Shown in pieces: positions 1-12,194 of a stretch of 64,000 nucleotides of DNA (position 1 is the first letter of the stretch; every line of letters begins with the position of its first letter). The DNA is from Megamerina dolium (taxonomy: Eukaryota > Arthropoda > Insecta > Diptera > Megamerinidae). Where the stretch lies: contig OY978530.1 in NCBI GenBank assembly GCA_963854835.1, forward strand, positions 8,558,372-8,622,371, in the 5' to 3' direction. A model generated the notes under the pieces. That model ran no database searches and was not told the origin of the DNA. It was given only the letters and a program-made list of their open reading frames with translations. Position numbers and translations under genes: made by a program.

Positions 1-77
1 TTCTCAAAAAGTGGAAATAAAAGAAAAAGATTGATATTCGAGTAAACTTTTTATATATATATACATATGCAGAGTAT
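1..77 (+). repeat. 3' end of a TATACCCTGCA-bounded dispersed repeat
   Basis: The first 77 bases match the last part of the repeat at 25748-26944, including a TCTCAAAAAGTGGAAATAAA stretch and the terminal motif TATGCAGAGTAT (66-77), one base different from the terminus of the complete copy. The rest of this copy lies upstream of the window. No coding potential. Confidence 0.75.
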
Positions 78-270
78 AATTTGGTCGGCCCAAGCCGACT
101 GTAAGGTGATTTTTTTATATCATTAAGCTACAATAAGTCCATACCCACGCAAATTTGTAAATGCATATGCATAAATTCATTTGCATTGCTGCAAATGAAA
201 TAATTTTGCACATATGAACTATTTGCAAATGATAAAAGTAAATGCTGTATTCAATACAATACAGTTTATG

Positions 271-1580
271 TACACGGTGTCCAATAAGTTTTAATAAATA
301 TGTTTTCCGTTAATTTTAAATAACAGAAAGTAGGCGTATGTTTTTATTTTGATATATATGAAATCCCGTTAGATTTCTGAGCAGCGTGTCATAGAATTCA
401 TTTCATTTCAGCTGTAGTTGAGTTAAATAAAAACGATGAAGAACGTGCGCGAAGTAATTATTAATCAATTTTTGCGAGGCATAAAGCCATATGCAATTTT
501 CAAATTATTGAAACAAGGTGGAATCAAGTGCGATTTTGTTTATAAGACCATAAAACGATTTAAGGAAACTGGGTCTACTGAAAATCGACCGAAAAGTGGC
601 CGTCCACGCACTGCCCGGACGAAGAGCAATATCAAAATTGTAAGAGAGCAAATTCGACGAAAAAGGTGCCGCTGCGTGAGAAAAATAGCTGCCTCTTTAA
701 AAATAAGCAAGTCATCTGCTCATTTGCTTTTAAAAAAAGATGTTGGACTTAAGCCGTACAAAAAACAAAAAATTCACGGCGTTTCCATTTCTTCAAAGGA
801 CAAGAGAGCTGAAAGAGTCAGCAGTATTCAGGCTTGGCACGGTGGCGACGAGTTCGTATTTTCTGATGAAAAACTTTTCGTGTTGCAGCAATCGCATAAT
901 GCACAGAACGACCGAGTATGGGCTGTTTCATTGGAGGATGTTCCTGAATCAGAATTATTTGTCCCCAGATATCAGAGTGCTCTCTCGATCATGGTTTTGG
1001 GCGGATTTTGCAAGAGGGGTAAATTGCCGCTTGTTTTTTATTGAAAAAGGGGTCAAAGTAAATGCTGTGTACTACAAAGTGCACGTTTTGAAGTCAGTAG
1101 TTCTCCCTGCTTGCAAACACTTGTTTGGTGACGACTACTATTGTTTTCAACAAGACGGAGCGCCATCACATACTGCAAAAATTTGTCAAGACTGATGCGA
1201 AGAGAATTTGGCTGATTTTTTGAGGAAAGATGAGTGGCCACCAAGCAGCCCTGATCTTAATCCTATGGATTTCTTCGCATGGGGATATATAACAGCAAAG
1301 CTCAACGACTATAAAATAAGAAATTTGGGGCAGCTACGTAAAACTTTACAAAAGATATGGGAGGAAATGCCCATGAATCATGTACGTGCCGCATGCGACT
1401 CTTTTGAAAAGAGATTGGGATTAGTAAAAAAAGCAAAGGGGGGCGTAATAAATAAAAACCTTTTATAATTTTTCAAAATGTATAAGACAACTCATTTGGA
1501 TAAAATTTTTCCATTCATTTCGTCAACTTGCCTTAATATAGCGAAAAACATTTTTATTAAAACTTATTGGACACCGTGTA
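271..1580 (+). mobile_element. IS630/Tc1/mariner element, DD37D-like, dead
   Basis: Terminal inverted repeats start CACGGTGTCCAATAAGTTTT at 273 and reappear in reverse complement ending at 1578; about 26 bases match before the arms diverge. Both ends are flanked by TA (271-272, 1579-1580), the target duplicated by this superfamily. The inner 1,306 bp is the usual size for a mariner-like element and contains one transposase frame in the same orientation, now broken. Confidence 0.9.
436..1468 (+). pseudogene. mariner-like transposase, frameshifted and with an in-frame stop
   Basis: The product would cut and paste the surrounding element by a DDD catalytic core. The N-terminal part (436-1044) starts at an ATG and has the helix-turn-helix DNA-binding region (about residues 1-110), followed by the first catalytic Asp in FSDEK. 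A frameshift near 1010-1045 moves the frame to the region holding the second Asp in QQDGAPSHT. That frame meets a TGA at 1193-1195 and continues to the third Asp in SPDLNPMD and a stop at 1468. Counting the TGA as one codon, 37 residues separate the second and third Asp, which suggests a DD37D (maT-like) type. The protein cannot be made whole from this copy. The subfamily assignment is inference from spacing only. Confidence 0.85.
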
Positions 1581-1617
1581 AATGTATTAATATATTTCCG
1601 AAGTATAAAAAATATGG

Positions 1618-1771
1618 TCGAAATGTGGTCGAACTTGTCTTCCAATACTGTTGTTCGTGTTAAATTTTGAATAGTATTAGAAGGTACTTATTTATTTTAG
1701 CCGGCTCCGAACGACAGACCCTTTCGACATCACTTTTTTGAGCTTTGTCACAGAGTTCTTTTAGAGGCTTT
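1618..1771 (-). repeat. fragment of tRNA-derived SINE, head missing
   Basis: The stretch matches the body of the SINE at 37763-38131 in reverse orientation: it shares CCAATACTGTTGTTCGTGTT and, further on, GAGCTTTGTCACAGAGTTC. It is more diverged than the other copies, and both the 3' tail and the tRNA-like head are gone. Confidence 0.75.
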
Positions 1772-2456
<685 letters not shown>

Positions 2457-2635
2457 GATATACAAGCTTAAATCCACTGTTTTTCGGTAAAAAAAAATAT
2501 TAAAAAAAACTCCATGGCTCGTAAACGTATGGAAATGGCTTGTTGAGTAACACCATGTAAACAGGCGTCGATAATAGATCAATATGCTCACTAACGCCAA
2601 CTACGAGCAAACAGCGGATTTAAGCTGTACACGTG

Positions 2636-2705
2636 GTACACACACACACACACGCATATATATACATATATATATGTATGTGTATATATATATATATGTA
2701 TATGT

Positions 2706-2759
<54 letters not shown>

Positions 2760-2762
2760 ATA

Positions 2763-2804
<42 letters not shown>

Positions 2805-2826
2805 TATATGTATATATATATGTATA
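2636..2826. repeat. compound (CA)n/(TA)n/(TG)n microsatellite
   Basis: A short CA run passes into TATATG and TA repeats for about 190 bases. All frames read from it are low-complexity Ile/Tyr. Confidence 0.95.
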
Positions 2827-2829
2827 TTT

Positions 2830-3168
2830 CAATAAGGATGTATTGTATAAATGTAGTGGAACGAAAGTGTAATGTGGTTTAAGTTCTTTATCGTGTGGAA
2901 TAAGTTCATTGTAGTACTCCGGTACTTCTTCAGGGTTCAAAAAGCTAAACTTTTTAACATTCTTCAAGCTTCTGATTTTAAATATTGCGCCACATTATCT
3001 GCCCACAATGGAAGAGGTATTCTTTATTGACAAAATCAGGGAAATATGATTTTGTTACCGATATTATTGCTTTTTCGAAATCGCTAATAATATGAGCGTA
3101 GGCACTTCAACGAATTTTAAGATATTATTTCTCACTCTTTTAATCGTTTGTAAGCAATTTCTAGGTTG
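2830..3168. other. unassigned stretch with a short minus-strand frame
   Basis: A minus-strand frame (about 2967 to 2830) reads around 46 non-repetitive residues, including [12 protein letters not shown] and [12 protein letters not shown], before running into the microsatellite. I do not recognise the peptide. It could be a transposon remnant or chance. The rest of the stretch shows nothing. Confidence 0.3.
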
Positions 3169-4480
3169 TAAAGGGTTATCCATTTCGCGGTTTCAAAAGT
3201 ATAGGGCTAGAATTCGACATCTGTCAAACTGAGTTGTTAAAAAAATTTCTTTCTTTTTCAGTTCAAAGTCTGACATTTGCGAAAATGGATCGCTTAACTA
3301 TCGCACAACGCATTAAAATTGTAAAAACCTACTACAAAAATGGTGATTCTGCCACAGCCACATATCGTGCTTTAAGAGGAGATTATGGTTTATATAATCG
3401 TTATGGTTTATATAATCGCAATTGGCAAAATTGTGAAGAAATATGTAGAGACTGGATCGGTTACAGATATTGTAAGGCCTGTGCATCATCGTTTCGCTCG
3501 TACCACCGAAAATATCGCTGCTGTAAGTGAAAGTGTTGCCGAAGACCCGAATGTGTGGATTCCTCGTCGTTCTCAGGAATTAGGACTGTCTTACGGCACA
3601 TTATGGCGTATTTTGCATTTGGATCTACACCTACATCCATATAAAATCCAGCTCACATAACAACTGAAGCCAGCTGACCATTCAAAACGTCGTAGATACG
3701 TCGAATAGGTGCTTGAACAACAGGCGGTGGACGGCGATTTTTCGAACAAAATTTTCTTCAGCGACGAAGCACATTTCTCACTCGGTGGGTATGTTAACAA
3801 ACAAAATTGTCGTATTTGGGGTTCTGAGAATCCTCAAGTAATTGAAGAGAGGCCACTACATCCACAAAAAGTCACTGCTTGGTGCGCTCTTTGGTCCGGA
3901 GGTGTGATTGGACCTTACTTCTTCGAAAACGACGATGGAACGACTGTCACCGTCAATTCGGAGCGTTATGGTCATATGATAACCGACTTTTTTTGCCTGC
4001 TATTGAAGAATACGACTTAGAGAATATGTGGTTTCAACAAGACGGTGCCACATGCCACACAACTCGAGCGAATATGGCTTTATTGCAAGAGAAATTTTCT
4101 GGACGCGTAATTTCTCGTCGTGGCGATATCAAGTGGCCACCAAGATCATGCGATTTGACACCGCTTGACATTTTTTTGGGGGGCTACGCGAAAGACCGTG
4201 TTTATGCAGATAAACCTTTAACTCTTGAGCACCTAAAAACCAACATTCGTCACGTTATGGCTGAGATACCGCCCAATATGTGTCAAAAAGTGGTCGAAAA
4301 TTACCTCAAAAGAATCGATGCTTGCAACAATTCGCGTGGTGGTCATTTAAATGATGTAGTATTTCACACATAATGTCAACGTTCAAACTTTATAATAAAA
4401 AAGAAATATCATGATAAAAAATATTTTATATGTGTTTTATTTACATTTACTTTTGTAACCGCAAAATGGATAACCCTTTA
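3169..4480 (+). mobile_element. IS630/Tc1/mariner element, DD41D (rosa-like), dead
   Basis: Inverted termini AAGGGTTATCCATTT (from 3171) and its reverse complement (to 4478) are flanked by TA at 3169-3170 and 4479-4480. The inner length is 1,308 bp and it encloses a transposase frame in the same direction. The transposase core spacing is DD41D, the type known from the rosa elements of tephritid flies. That family name is inference from spacing and general resemblance. Confidence 0.9.
3285..4373 (+). pseudogene. DD41D transposase, multiply frameshifted
   Basis: The ATG at 3285 opens MDRLTIAQRIKIVKTYY, a typical helix-turn-helix start. An 18-base direct duplication at 3383-3418 is followed at once by a frameshift. 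The DNA-binding part continues in another frame to a TAA ending at 3660, and another in-frame stop follows shortly after at about 3706. The catalytic part holds the first Asp in FSDEAHF (about 3757), the second in FQQDGATCHT (about 4036) after a further frameshift near 4005, and the third in CDLTPLD with 41 residues between the last two. The C-terminal end SRGGHLNDVVFHT is intact. At least three lesions make it inactive. Close relatives of this transposase are abundant in insects. Confidence 0.87.
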
Positions 4481-5143
4481 TATTTGATGTGCATGTACAA
4501 GTGGAGCATGACAATGTGCAAAATAAATTTTTTTTAATTGGTGCTCATTATGAGATATCGCTGAAATCTCTCGTCCTTTACATTGCAATTTATTTTTTAT
4601 TTTTTTATTTTTTTTTGACACTTCCAATAACACATATCTTTATGTTTTTTCTCCATGTGGTAAATAAAACCATCAACAACTCAATTATTTTTTCCTTATT
4701 TGAAGAAACAGTTTTAATATCATATTTGTAAACATTTCCAGAGTCCAAACTGTGCTATATGCTATTTGCGATTTACAGTAACTGATGATTAGATTGTAAG
4801 GAAACTATGATATTCAATCAATCAAGGCTAGAATAAGTTATTGAACACAGACAAAACAGTAGCATAAGCAAACATGTATACGAGTATATGATTATATCAA
4901 AGTACAATTCGTAAAGTGTTTCAAGTTAAAGTGTAACACATCAATTTTAAGGAAGTTACCGTAATCTCTACGAAATTGTAATAGAGTTTTAAAACTCGTA
5001 GGGATAAAAGCTGAGATTTTTATTGTAAATAAGTTTGCTGTAATCTCGCATATTTTTAGTTAAAATACTGGAAATCAATGTAAACAACGATGTGCAAAAC
5101 ACTGTTTTTTGCCTAGGTAACAGAAAAAAGAAATCAAAACAAC
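4481..5143. other. AT-rich stretch, nothing recognised
   Basis: Contains T-rich runs near 4590-4617. I saw no terminal repeats, no coding similarity and no copy elsewhere in the window. Confidence 0.6.
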
Positions 5144-5999
5144 TACAGGGTGATTTTTTAGCTTTAGCTTAGTGTAAAATTTTGCGGAAGGATTTAGGTG
5201 TAAAACCTTTTAAAATACAGCTGGTGCAAAAATTGAAGCCACCCGACCTACCACAACGGCTAACTTTTGGTGAATGGGCGCTGGCAAAGTTGGATGAAGA
5301 CCCACTTATCGGAAAATTCTGTTCAGCGACAAAGCTCATTTCTGGATGAACGGATACGTGAACAATCAATATTGGCATATTTGTTGTGAAGAGCTGCCAG
5401 AATCATTGCAAGAACTGCCAATGTATCTCGAAAAATGCACTGTTTGGTGTGGATTATGGGCCGTTGGCATCATTGGAGTGTACTTTTCAAAGACGATGAA
5501 GGCAAGAACGTTACTGTGAATGGCGAGCGCTACCGTGCGATGATTACAAACTTTTTTTGCCCAAAATGGAAGAGCTGGACTTCGCTGACATGTGGTTTCA
5601 ACAAGACGGTGCCACATTCCACACAGCACGCGAAACAATAGCTCAATTGAGAGGCGAGTTCGGTGAACAGTTTATTTCACGTTTGGGTCCGGTCAATTGG
5701 CCGCCTGGATCGTGCGATTTAACGCCTTTAGACTATTTTTGTGGAGCTATTTTAAGGCTCATGTCTATAGCAACGGTTGACGCACTGGAAGCCAATATGT
5801 TGGAGAGAGTATGCCAAAATTGGACCCAGTATATGAACCATTTGAGGCGCAGCCACGCTCAACATTTACATGAAATCATCTTTAAACATTGAATTATATA
5901 GATCGTTCTATCGACTCGAATAAATTTCATTTCATGCATTTCTCTAAACTTTGTTTTTTTTTAAATCAAATCCGAAGGCTCTTAAAAAATCACCCTGTA
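5144..5999 (+). mobile_element. deleted DD41D mariner-like element
   Basis: Ends CAGGGTGATTTTTTA (from 5146) and its reverse complement (to 5997) are flanked by TA at 5144-5145 and 5998-5999. The inner length is only 852 bp because the part encoding the N-terminal DNA-binding region is missing. The termini differ from those of the element at 3171-4478, so this is another DD41D lineage. Confidence 0.88.
5169..5892 (+). pseudogene. N-terminally deleted DD41D transposase
   Basis: Coding similarity starts abruptly at LRKDLGVKPFKIQL, about one third into the family's usual protein. The first catalytic Asp lies in a disrupted frame near 5325, and at least two frameshifts follow. The second Asp is in FQQDGATFHTAR (about 5596) and the third in CDLTPLDYF, again with 41 residues between them. 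The C-terminus ends HLHEIIFKH at 5892. It is closely similar in protein sequence to the element at 3285-4373. Inactive. Confidence 0.85.
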
Positions 6000-6665
6000 C
6001 ATATTCTACAATATTCTGAAGTGGATTGTCTACAGATGTGCAAAGAAATACAAAAAGAAGCGAAAAAAAATGGAAATCAATTGAAAAGACAATAACAATA
6101 AAATAAAAAAATATAAATATCAATAATATTGTGGTTATAAGACCATTTTATTGCTGGAATGAAAAATTCGTTGTCGTTTTCAATAGAAAACCCAAAATAA
6201 ACATTATCCAGTGGTTATACGAACAATTTTTTTGGTTGCTAAAGATTGCCTCATTTTTACAAATTTAAATTGCTGTTTGGCTACAAGATTTTGCTAGTAA
6301 AAACGGCGTATTTGCTATAACGAACAACAACCGGTACTGACTGCCGACTGTAACAACTATACCTAAAAAAGAGTTGAGTGGAGGGTTTGTATGGGCATGA
6401 GAACTTTTTGACAGATAAAAAACGCCAACGCTTTTGTTTAGGTATGGCTGTAAATGTTCATTTTAGAGGTATTTTCTTATTTAAAATAACATGGTTATTC
6501 ATCACTAATTGTGAATAGCACGAATAATTGTAGCATCGAAACGAATGTCAACAAAGAGAAATAGGCGATAACCAGAACAAGACAATACGAAAGAACAAAC
6601 TAGATTGTAAAGTCAGAAGCTTTTTCCTAACTAGCACGAAACGAGGGAAGTGGGGGTACGCAAAT
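6000..6665. other. AT-rich stretch, nothing recognised
   Basis: No frame, terminal repeat or internal match recognised between the DD41D element and the presumed LTR. Confidence 0.55.
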
Positions 6666-7258
6666 GTAGTGTCGGAAGTTGTACGTCAACTGATCACACG
6701 GCGAGAAAAATGAAAAGGGGATGTGTTTCTAACAACTGATAATTGTACACTGATTTATTCGAGTTCATGAGATGTGTATGCAGCTAAGAACACAGACACG
6801 CAAAATTGAGTAGAGTTATTATTACTCAATATTACATGTTTGTGTGTATGCATGTATGAGTAGCGAAAATAAAAAGAGTAAAAATGAGAAGTACATTAGA
6901 TGTATATATCTGAGTATGTGTCTCTGTGGCGCTGATGATATTAGGGTGACCCAACATAGATAACGATAAAAGAAGATTCTAGGGTGTTCCCACAGAGTAT
7001 AAATAGGGCGACAAAAAAATCAATTCTTTTCCGAAAGTGGTCGAATCAACATAAAACGATATCAAGTTATAGTAGCAAATACATGAAAGATTGATTGTAA
7101 ATAGAAGTATTGATTAAATAAATTGTTGACTCATTAAATAAATGGTTGTTGCACATAGTTAGTTAAAAATAAGTGTTGCAATTATAATTGACAGAATTCA
7201 GTGATCGAACAGTGTTGATTCGAGTAGAATTCAACGTTCACAAATTATAAACGTAACA
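6666..7258 (+). mobile_element. putative 5' LTR of a Ty3/gypsy element
   Basis: A segment beginning TGTAGTGTCGGAAG and ending CGTAACA precedes a TTTGTGTCAGAAGTGGGAC motif of the kind found at the primer-binding site of insect LTR retrotransposons, with gag- and pol-like frames behind it. It holds a good TATA box. No second LTR lies in the window to confirm the borders, so both ends are estimates. Confidence 0.4.
6998..7005 (+). promoter_or_regulatory. TATA box in putative LTR
   Basis: TATAAATA sits in a GAGTATAAATAGGG context, about 250 bases before the presumed LTR end. That position fits the retrotransposon promoter. Confidence 0.45.
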
Positions 7259-7333
7259 ATTTGTGTCAGAAGTGGGACACATGCAGTTGCGCACGCTGAG
7301 AAAGAGAGCAAGATAGATTCGAGTGGTCAAATC

Positions 7334-7666
7334 ATGGAGTTCATGAAATACATGGTCCAACAGCTACAAGAAAATCCACCTCGCATAGAAAACGTCATGG
7401 TAGAATTCCAGAAAACAATCATTAGATCAGAAACATCAGATCTGGTTCAAATACTGTATCAGGCAGTTATATCCGTAGTACAGCCTGAAGCGACATCAAG
7501 AGGTCGACTCGAAAATAAATTCAAGTGCTTCATTTGCGAAAAACCAGGACACATTCGAGTGATTGCCATCTACGATGAAAGCGATCAAGATCAATTTCTC
7601 CAGGAAAGCAAAAACAGGAGAATAAGGTGGACAGTGATCACCCCACTAACACAAATCAATCGTTAA
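7334..7666 (+). pseudogene. gypsy gag remnant with partial zinc knuckle
   Basis: A 110-residue frame opens about 75 bases after the presumed primer-binding site. Residues 64-76 read CFICEKPGHI, the first half of a CX2CX4HX4C nucleic-acid-binding knuckle; the last Cys is missing because the frame departs from the family pattern. Full gag proteins are several times longer, so this copy has a large internal deletion. The first residues after the ATG do not identify the family. Confidence 0.5.
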
Positions 7667-7680
7667 ACTAAATCAAATCA

Positions 7681-8565
7681 GTGGGTTGCCCTATCATTCT
7701 CATCTCACAATTACAGCGTGTGCCAAGCACCTTGCCTATCGATGGAAAACTAGACAACATGGAGTGGAATATGAAAAGTGGAAGATTAGAAACTGTTAGA
7801 GCGGAACTAAAAGAACAGATGGAAGAATGGGCAGGTATGCTTACAAAACAGCAAAAAGAAAAAGCCTCACAACTATTGAAGAAGTACAGTTCACTCTTTT
7901 TATCCTATGGAAAAATTGGTGGACGAACAACCATCGTGAAACATCACATTTACACCGGTGTTTCTAGACCAATCCATAAAGCGCCACGACGAATTCCATT
8001 GGCCAAAAAAGACAAAGCTATTAAGTTGATTACCGTTATGGAGTAGCAAAGTGTTATTGAACCATAAGCGAGTTCATGGAGTTCATCAGTTGCGATGTGT
8101 GGATTACATAAAGCTAAATGATAATAATGAAAAAGGACAGCTGTGTACTGTCAAGAATCGATAAACACACTCTGCACGCGCTATTTGGTGCGAAGTGGTT
8201 TTGAACTCTTGATCTGTCAAGAAAAAAATAACAGCTTTTGCCGATGGTCTATGGCAATTCACAGTGATGCCATTTGGCTTATGTAATGCGCCTGCTACTT
8301 GCGAAAGGTTAATGGAACTTGTACTAAGAGGAATACACTGGAAAACGTGCATAGTCTACATCGATGACATAATTGTGATAGGAAAGGTTTCAACAAACAC
8401 CTGGAAAATTTGAAAGGAGTATTGGAGCGTATACAATCAGCAGGGATTCAATTTAGTCCGAAGAAGTTTTCACTTTTCAGGCGAGAAGTTAAGTATCTTA
8501 GTCATAAAGTAACAGCATAAGGGATACATACCGACGAAGAGAAAGTAGCAGCAGTACATCGTCAA
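7681..8565 (+). pseudogene. gypsy pol remnant (linker and reverse transcriptase)
   Basis: The frame to 8046 carries the pre-RT linker, including LLKKYSSLF and HHIYTG...PIHKAPRRIP, typical just ahead of Ty3/gypsy reverse transcriptase. After stops and frameshifts, RT motifs recur: VMPFGLCNAPAT near 8270 and the catalytic VYIDDIIV (YxDD box) at about 8350-8373. The finger/palm end KKFSLFRREVKYL follows to about 8520. Protease, the start of RT, RNase H and integrase are not recognisable. The copy is dead. It differs from the 17.6-type elements later in the window. Confidence 0.8.
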
Positions 8566-8655
8566 ACACTCTATAGAAACATTCTCACGACGTTGTTTTT
8601 GTTCTATTGGGAGCAAACGCGGCACCCATCTTGCACACCACTTTTTCATCTCCAA
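8563..8655 (-). pseudogene. mariner transposase scrap
   Basis: Minus-strand residues MKKWCARWVPRLLPIEQKQ match the conserved junction between the helix-turn-helix and catalytic domains of irritans-type mariner transposases. The related copy near 22260 reads IWVPRLLSVEQK at the same place. Only about 31 codons remain; no termini or catalytic residues are seen. Confidence 0.7.
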
Positions 8656-8921
8656 ATTTTATGTTGATAACATACGGTCTTGTTAAACGGACGTGTTTAC
8701 GTTAAGGTCCTAAAATCTTAATTGGAACTAGTATCCACGGCTGCAAATTGCTCCAAATAGCCACTTGGCTTGTGCCTGATAGTTTCCAGCTAATAAGCTA
8801 CGTGCGTGAGCGATTGGTGCGTGATTGTGTATATTTCAGCATTATCGAAAATGGAAAATATTTAATATCCTTTGCAAAGAAAGCGCGTAAAATTAGAACT
8901 AAATCACTCAATATTAACAAA
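8656..8921. other. nothing recognised
   Basis: Stretch between the mariner scrap and the 3' tail of RTE copy A. No similarity was seen. Confidence 0.5.
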
Positions 8922-8963
8922 CTTACTTACTTACTTATGTGGCCATAACAACCGAATATCGAT

Positions 8964-11946
8964 TTAGGCCGAAAATAACATGCTTCGCCAGCCATCTCTG
9001 TTCTTCGCTAGCTGGCGCCAGTTAGAAATTCCAAGCGCCGTCAGGTTCTCCAGTACTTAGTCTTTCCACCGGAGGATTGGTCTTCCTCTTTTGCGTCGTC
9101 CTCCAGCGGGTTCCGAATATAACACCTTCTTAGCTGGAGCGTGTTCTTCCATTCGCTCGACATGACCTAGCCAGCGCAGCCGCTAAATTTTGATGCGCTT
9201 TACTATCTCAATATCGGCATACAGCTCGTACAGCTCATGGTTGTACCTTATTCGGTACTCGCCACCAACGCAAATAGGTTCAAAGATCTTGCGTAGGACT
9301 TTTCTCTCGAAAACTCCAAGCAATCGTTCATCGGAGGTGGAAATTGTCCAGGCTGCAGCGCCATATGTTAGGACAGGCATGATGAGAGACTTGTAGAGTG
9401 TAGTTTTCGTTCTTCAAGCGAGGGCTCGACTTCTCAATTGCTTACTCAGCCCAAAGTAACACCTGTTAGCAAGAGTTATCCTACGCATGATCTCCAGGCT
9501 GATGTCATTACTGCTGTTAATGCTGGTTCCAAGATAGACAAAGTCCCTTACTACTTCAAAAGCGTAGTTGTCAACAGTGACGTGCTGTCCAAGACGCCGG
9601 GACTCTTAGTTTGTTGACACTAGATATTTCGTCCTGCCCTCGTTCACCGTAAGACCCATCTGACGCGACTCTCTTTCCAACTCTGAGAATGCTGCACTGA
9701 CTACTCCCGTGTTCATGCCGATTATGTCAATATCGTCGGCATACGCTAACAGCATGACACTTTTGTTGAAAATAGTGCCATTATGTCGTATATCAGCAGC
9801 TCGTATTATTTCTCCATGATAAGATTGTCTGAAACCCCGTTCGGTATAAAACGGTGCGGAGAGGTCCTTCCCAATTTTAACTGCACAACGGGAGTTATGC
9901 AGTGTCATTCTACAAAGTCGAATGAGCTTTGCAGGAATACCGAACTCAGACATTGTTGCGTAGAGGTAATCCCTTACCGGACTGTCGAAAGCGGCTTTAT
10001 AATCAACATATATGTGGTGTGAGTCCATCTGTTATTCTTGGGTCTTCTCCAGGATTTGGTGCAGTGTGAAAATCTGGTCGATGGTAGATTTACCAGGTCT
10101 GAAGCCACACTGATAAGGTCCAATCAGGTTGCTGAGCATAGGCTTCAACGTTTCACACAGTACGCTTGATAGGACCTTGTATGCGATGCTCAGGAGACTT
10201 ATTCCACGGTAGTTGGTGCAAATTGTGGGGTCTCCTTTTTTATGTACGGAACAGAGAACACTGTCTCAAATCATCAGGCATGCTTTCATCCGACCATATT
10301 CTGCTTATGAGCTGGTGCATGCGGGTGAGCAGCTCATCGCCTCCGGTCTTAAACAACTCGGCAGGCAGGCCATCAGCACCTACAGCTTTGTTGTTCTTTA
10401 GCCTTAAAATGGCCGTTTCAACCTCGTCATAGTCGGGTGGTGGAATATCAACACCATTTGTAATTGGGGTTATCGGGCAATCTCCTCCACTGGCGGAATT
10501 GTCCGTAGCATCGCCATTCAATAACGTGGAGAAGTGTTGCGTCCATAGCCTCAGTACAATCTGGACATCTGTAACCAGATTCCCATTTCCATCACGACAA
10601 GAAGAGGCTCCGGGATATGAACCTCCACTCAGGCGCTTGATCTTTTCGAAGAATTTCCGAGTCTCATTCTTGTCGGTACACTTCTCTATCTCCTCACACT
10701 CGCGTCTTTCCAACTACCTCTTCTTGCGCCTGAAAAGACGTCTCTCTGCACTCCTTTTCTCTCTATACCGCTCCTTAACAGCTCGCGTTGCGCCTGCACG
10801 CAGGGTTTTTCTGTAGGTGGCGTCTTTCTCTGCGGTAGCGTCGCGACACTCCTGATCATACCACTCATTCCTCAGAGGTCGGTAGTAGCCGATTACCTCC
10901 TCGGCAGCAGTAGTCATGGAGTGGGATATATGTGTCCACCGTGCGCATGTATCATCAAGTGGGGGAATGTTCTGCATAAGCAGATCCGATAGTCGAGTGG
11001 AAAATGCATCTGCTGTTTCTGGTGATCGCAGCTTACTGACGTCGAGCTTTCTCTGTGTGGGACTTCCCTTGTTATTTGCGACACATAAACGTGTGCGCAC
11101 CTTAGCTGTAACAAGGTAGTGATCCGAGTCGATGTTGGCACCACGGAGCGATTTCACGTCCATCACACTGGAAGCATGCCTTCCGTCAATCACCACATCA
11201 TAAATTTGGTTTCTTGTACGTTGATCTGGAGACAGCCATGTCGCTTTGTGGATGTCGAGATGCTGGAATCTGGTACCACCAATTACCATGTTTCGTGCTG
11301 CGGCGAAATCGATCAGCCTCATTCCGTCATCGGAGGTGTTCTGGTGGAGGCTGAATTTTCCGACAGTTGGACCAATGGTACCTTTCTTGCCCATCCTGGC
11401 ATTAAAGTCGCCAAGCACGATTTTGATATCGTGGCGGGGGCAGCGGTCATAAGCTTCTTCGAGGCGCTGAAAGAAGCTCTCCTTGGTCACATTGTCCTTC
11501 TCATACGTCGGAGCGTGGGCACATATAAGGCTGATGTTGAAAAATTTTGCCTTGATGCGGATTGTGGCCAGCCGTTCGTTCACAGGCGTGAACTGTGAGA
11601 CAAGATGTCGTAGTCTCTTGCTGACCAAAAATCCACATCCTAATTCGTGCCTTTCAGCATAGCAACTGTAGTAGATGTCACAGGACGCTCTTTTGGAGCA
11701 GCCCTGTCCCGTCCATGGCATTTCCTGGAGAGCGGTGATGTCAGCTCTGTATTTTTCGAGGACATCAACCAGCTGGATAGAGGCACCCTCCCTATAAAGG
11801 TACCGGACATTCCAGGTGCATATCCGTAAATCATTGTCCTTTTTTTGTTTGCGGGGGTCATCAACGAAAGCGGTAGTCCTTATCCGAGGCATATTTGTGT
11901 TTTTCATTGGGGGGTTTTTTATGTGGCGGGTACAAACCCAACGCAC
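8964..11946 (-). pseudogene. RTE endonuclease/reverse transcriptase, copy A
   Basis: Read on the minus strand, the frame starts near 11946 (MRWVCTRH). It has an apurinic-type endonuclease domain: ICTWNVR (Asn), ALQEM (Glu), GDFNAR and DSDHY. RT follows with YADDID (about 9735) and the conserved C-terminal NRDGW...MLF region at 8964. One in-frame TAG at 10714-10716 separates endonuclease from linker. Frameshifts near 10245, 10030, 9605 and 9400 break the RT half. The element nicks DNA and copies its own transcript at the nick; this copy cannot. Compared with B it lacks pieces of RT around the GFRQ motif. Confidence 0.88.
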
Positions 11947-12194
11947 AACCTCTAACCGAGGAGATTTTCGCCACTCACTTCAGCCGCCTCCCAGCGGGTG
12001 CCAGGAAGACGTTGCCGGTGGTCGCCACATGGAGGGCCCCCATTAATAATAATGAAAGCGCCGTCACATAGTAAGCAGAGCAAGCTATATGACTACCCCT
12101 CATTAACAAATAAAGGTAATATCACATAGCGCTCAGATCAAACTACATGACAGTCAGTGAGTTGACTTGCGATGAGTTCAACAAGGATTGCGCT

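Noticed and set aside
7334..8046. The gypsy pieces at 7334-8565 and the pol at 58225 as one family
   Set aside because: The RT motifs and flanks differ clearly (YIDD with a CNAPAT block against YMDD with an IAPYSF block), so they are separate families.
8922..8937. CTTA repeats as an independent microsatellite
   Set aside because: The same repeats occur at the 3' ends of three RTE copies (8922, 27204, 40183), so they are element tails.
11119..11598. 159-codon plus-strand frame, repeated at 20132 and 31562
   Set aside because: It is the antisense of the RTE endonuclease and follows the copies of that gene. No independent protein features.
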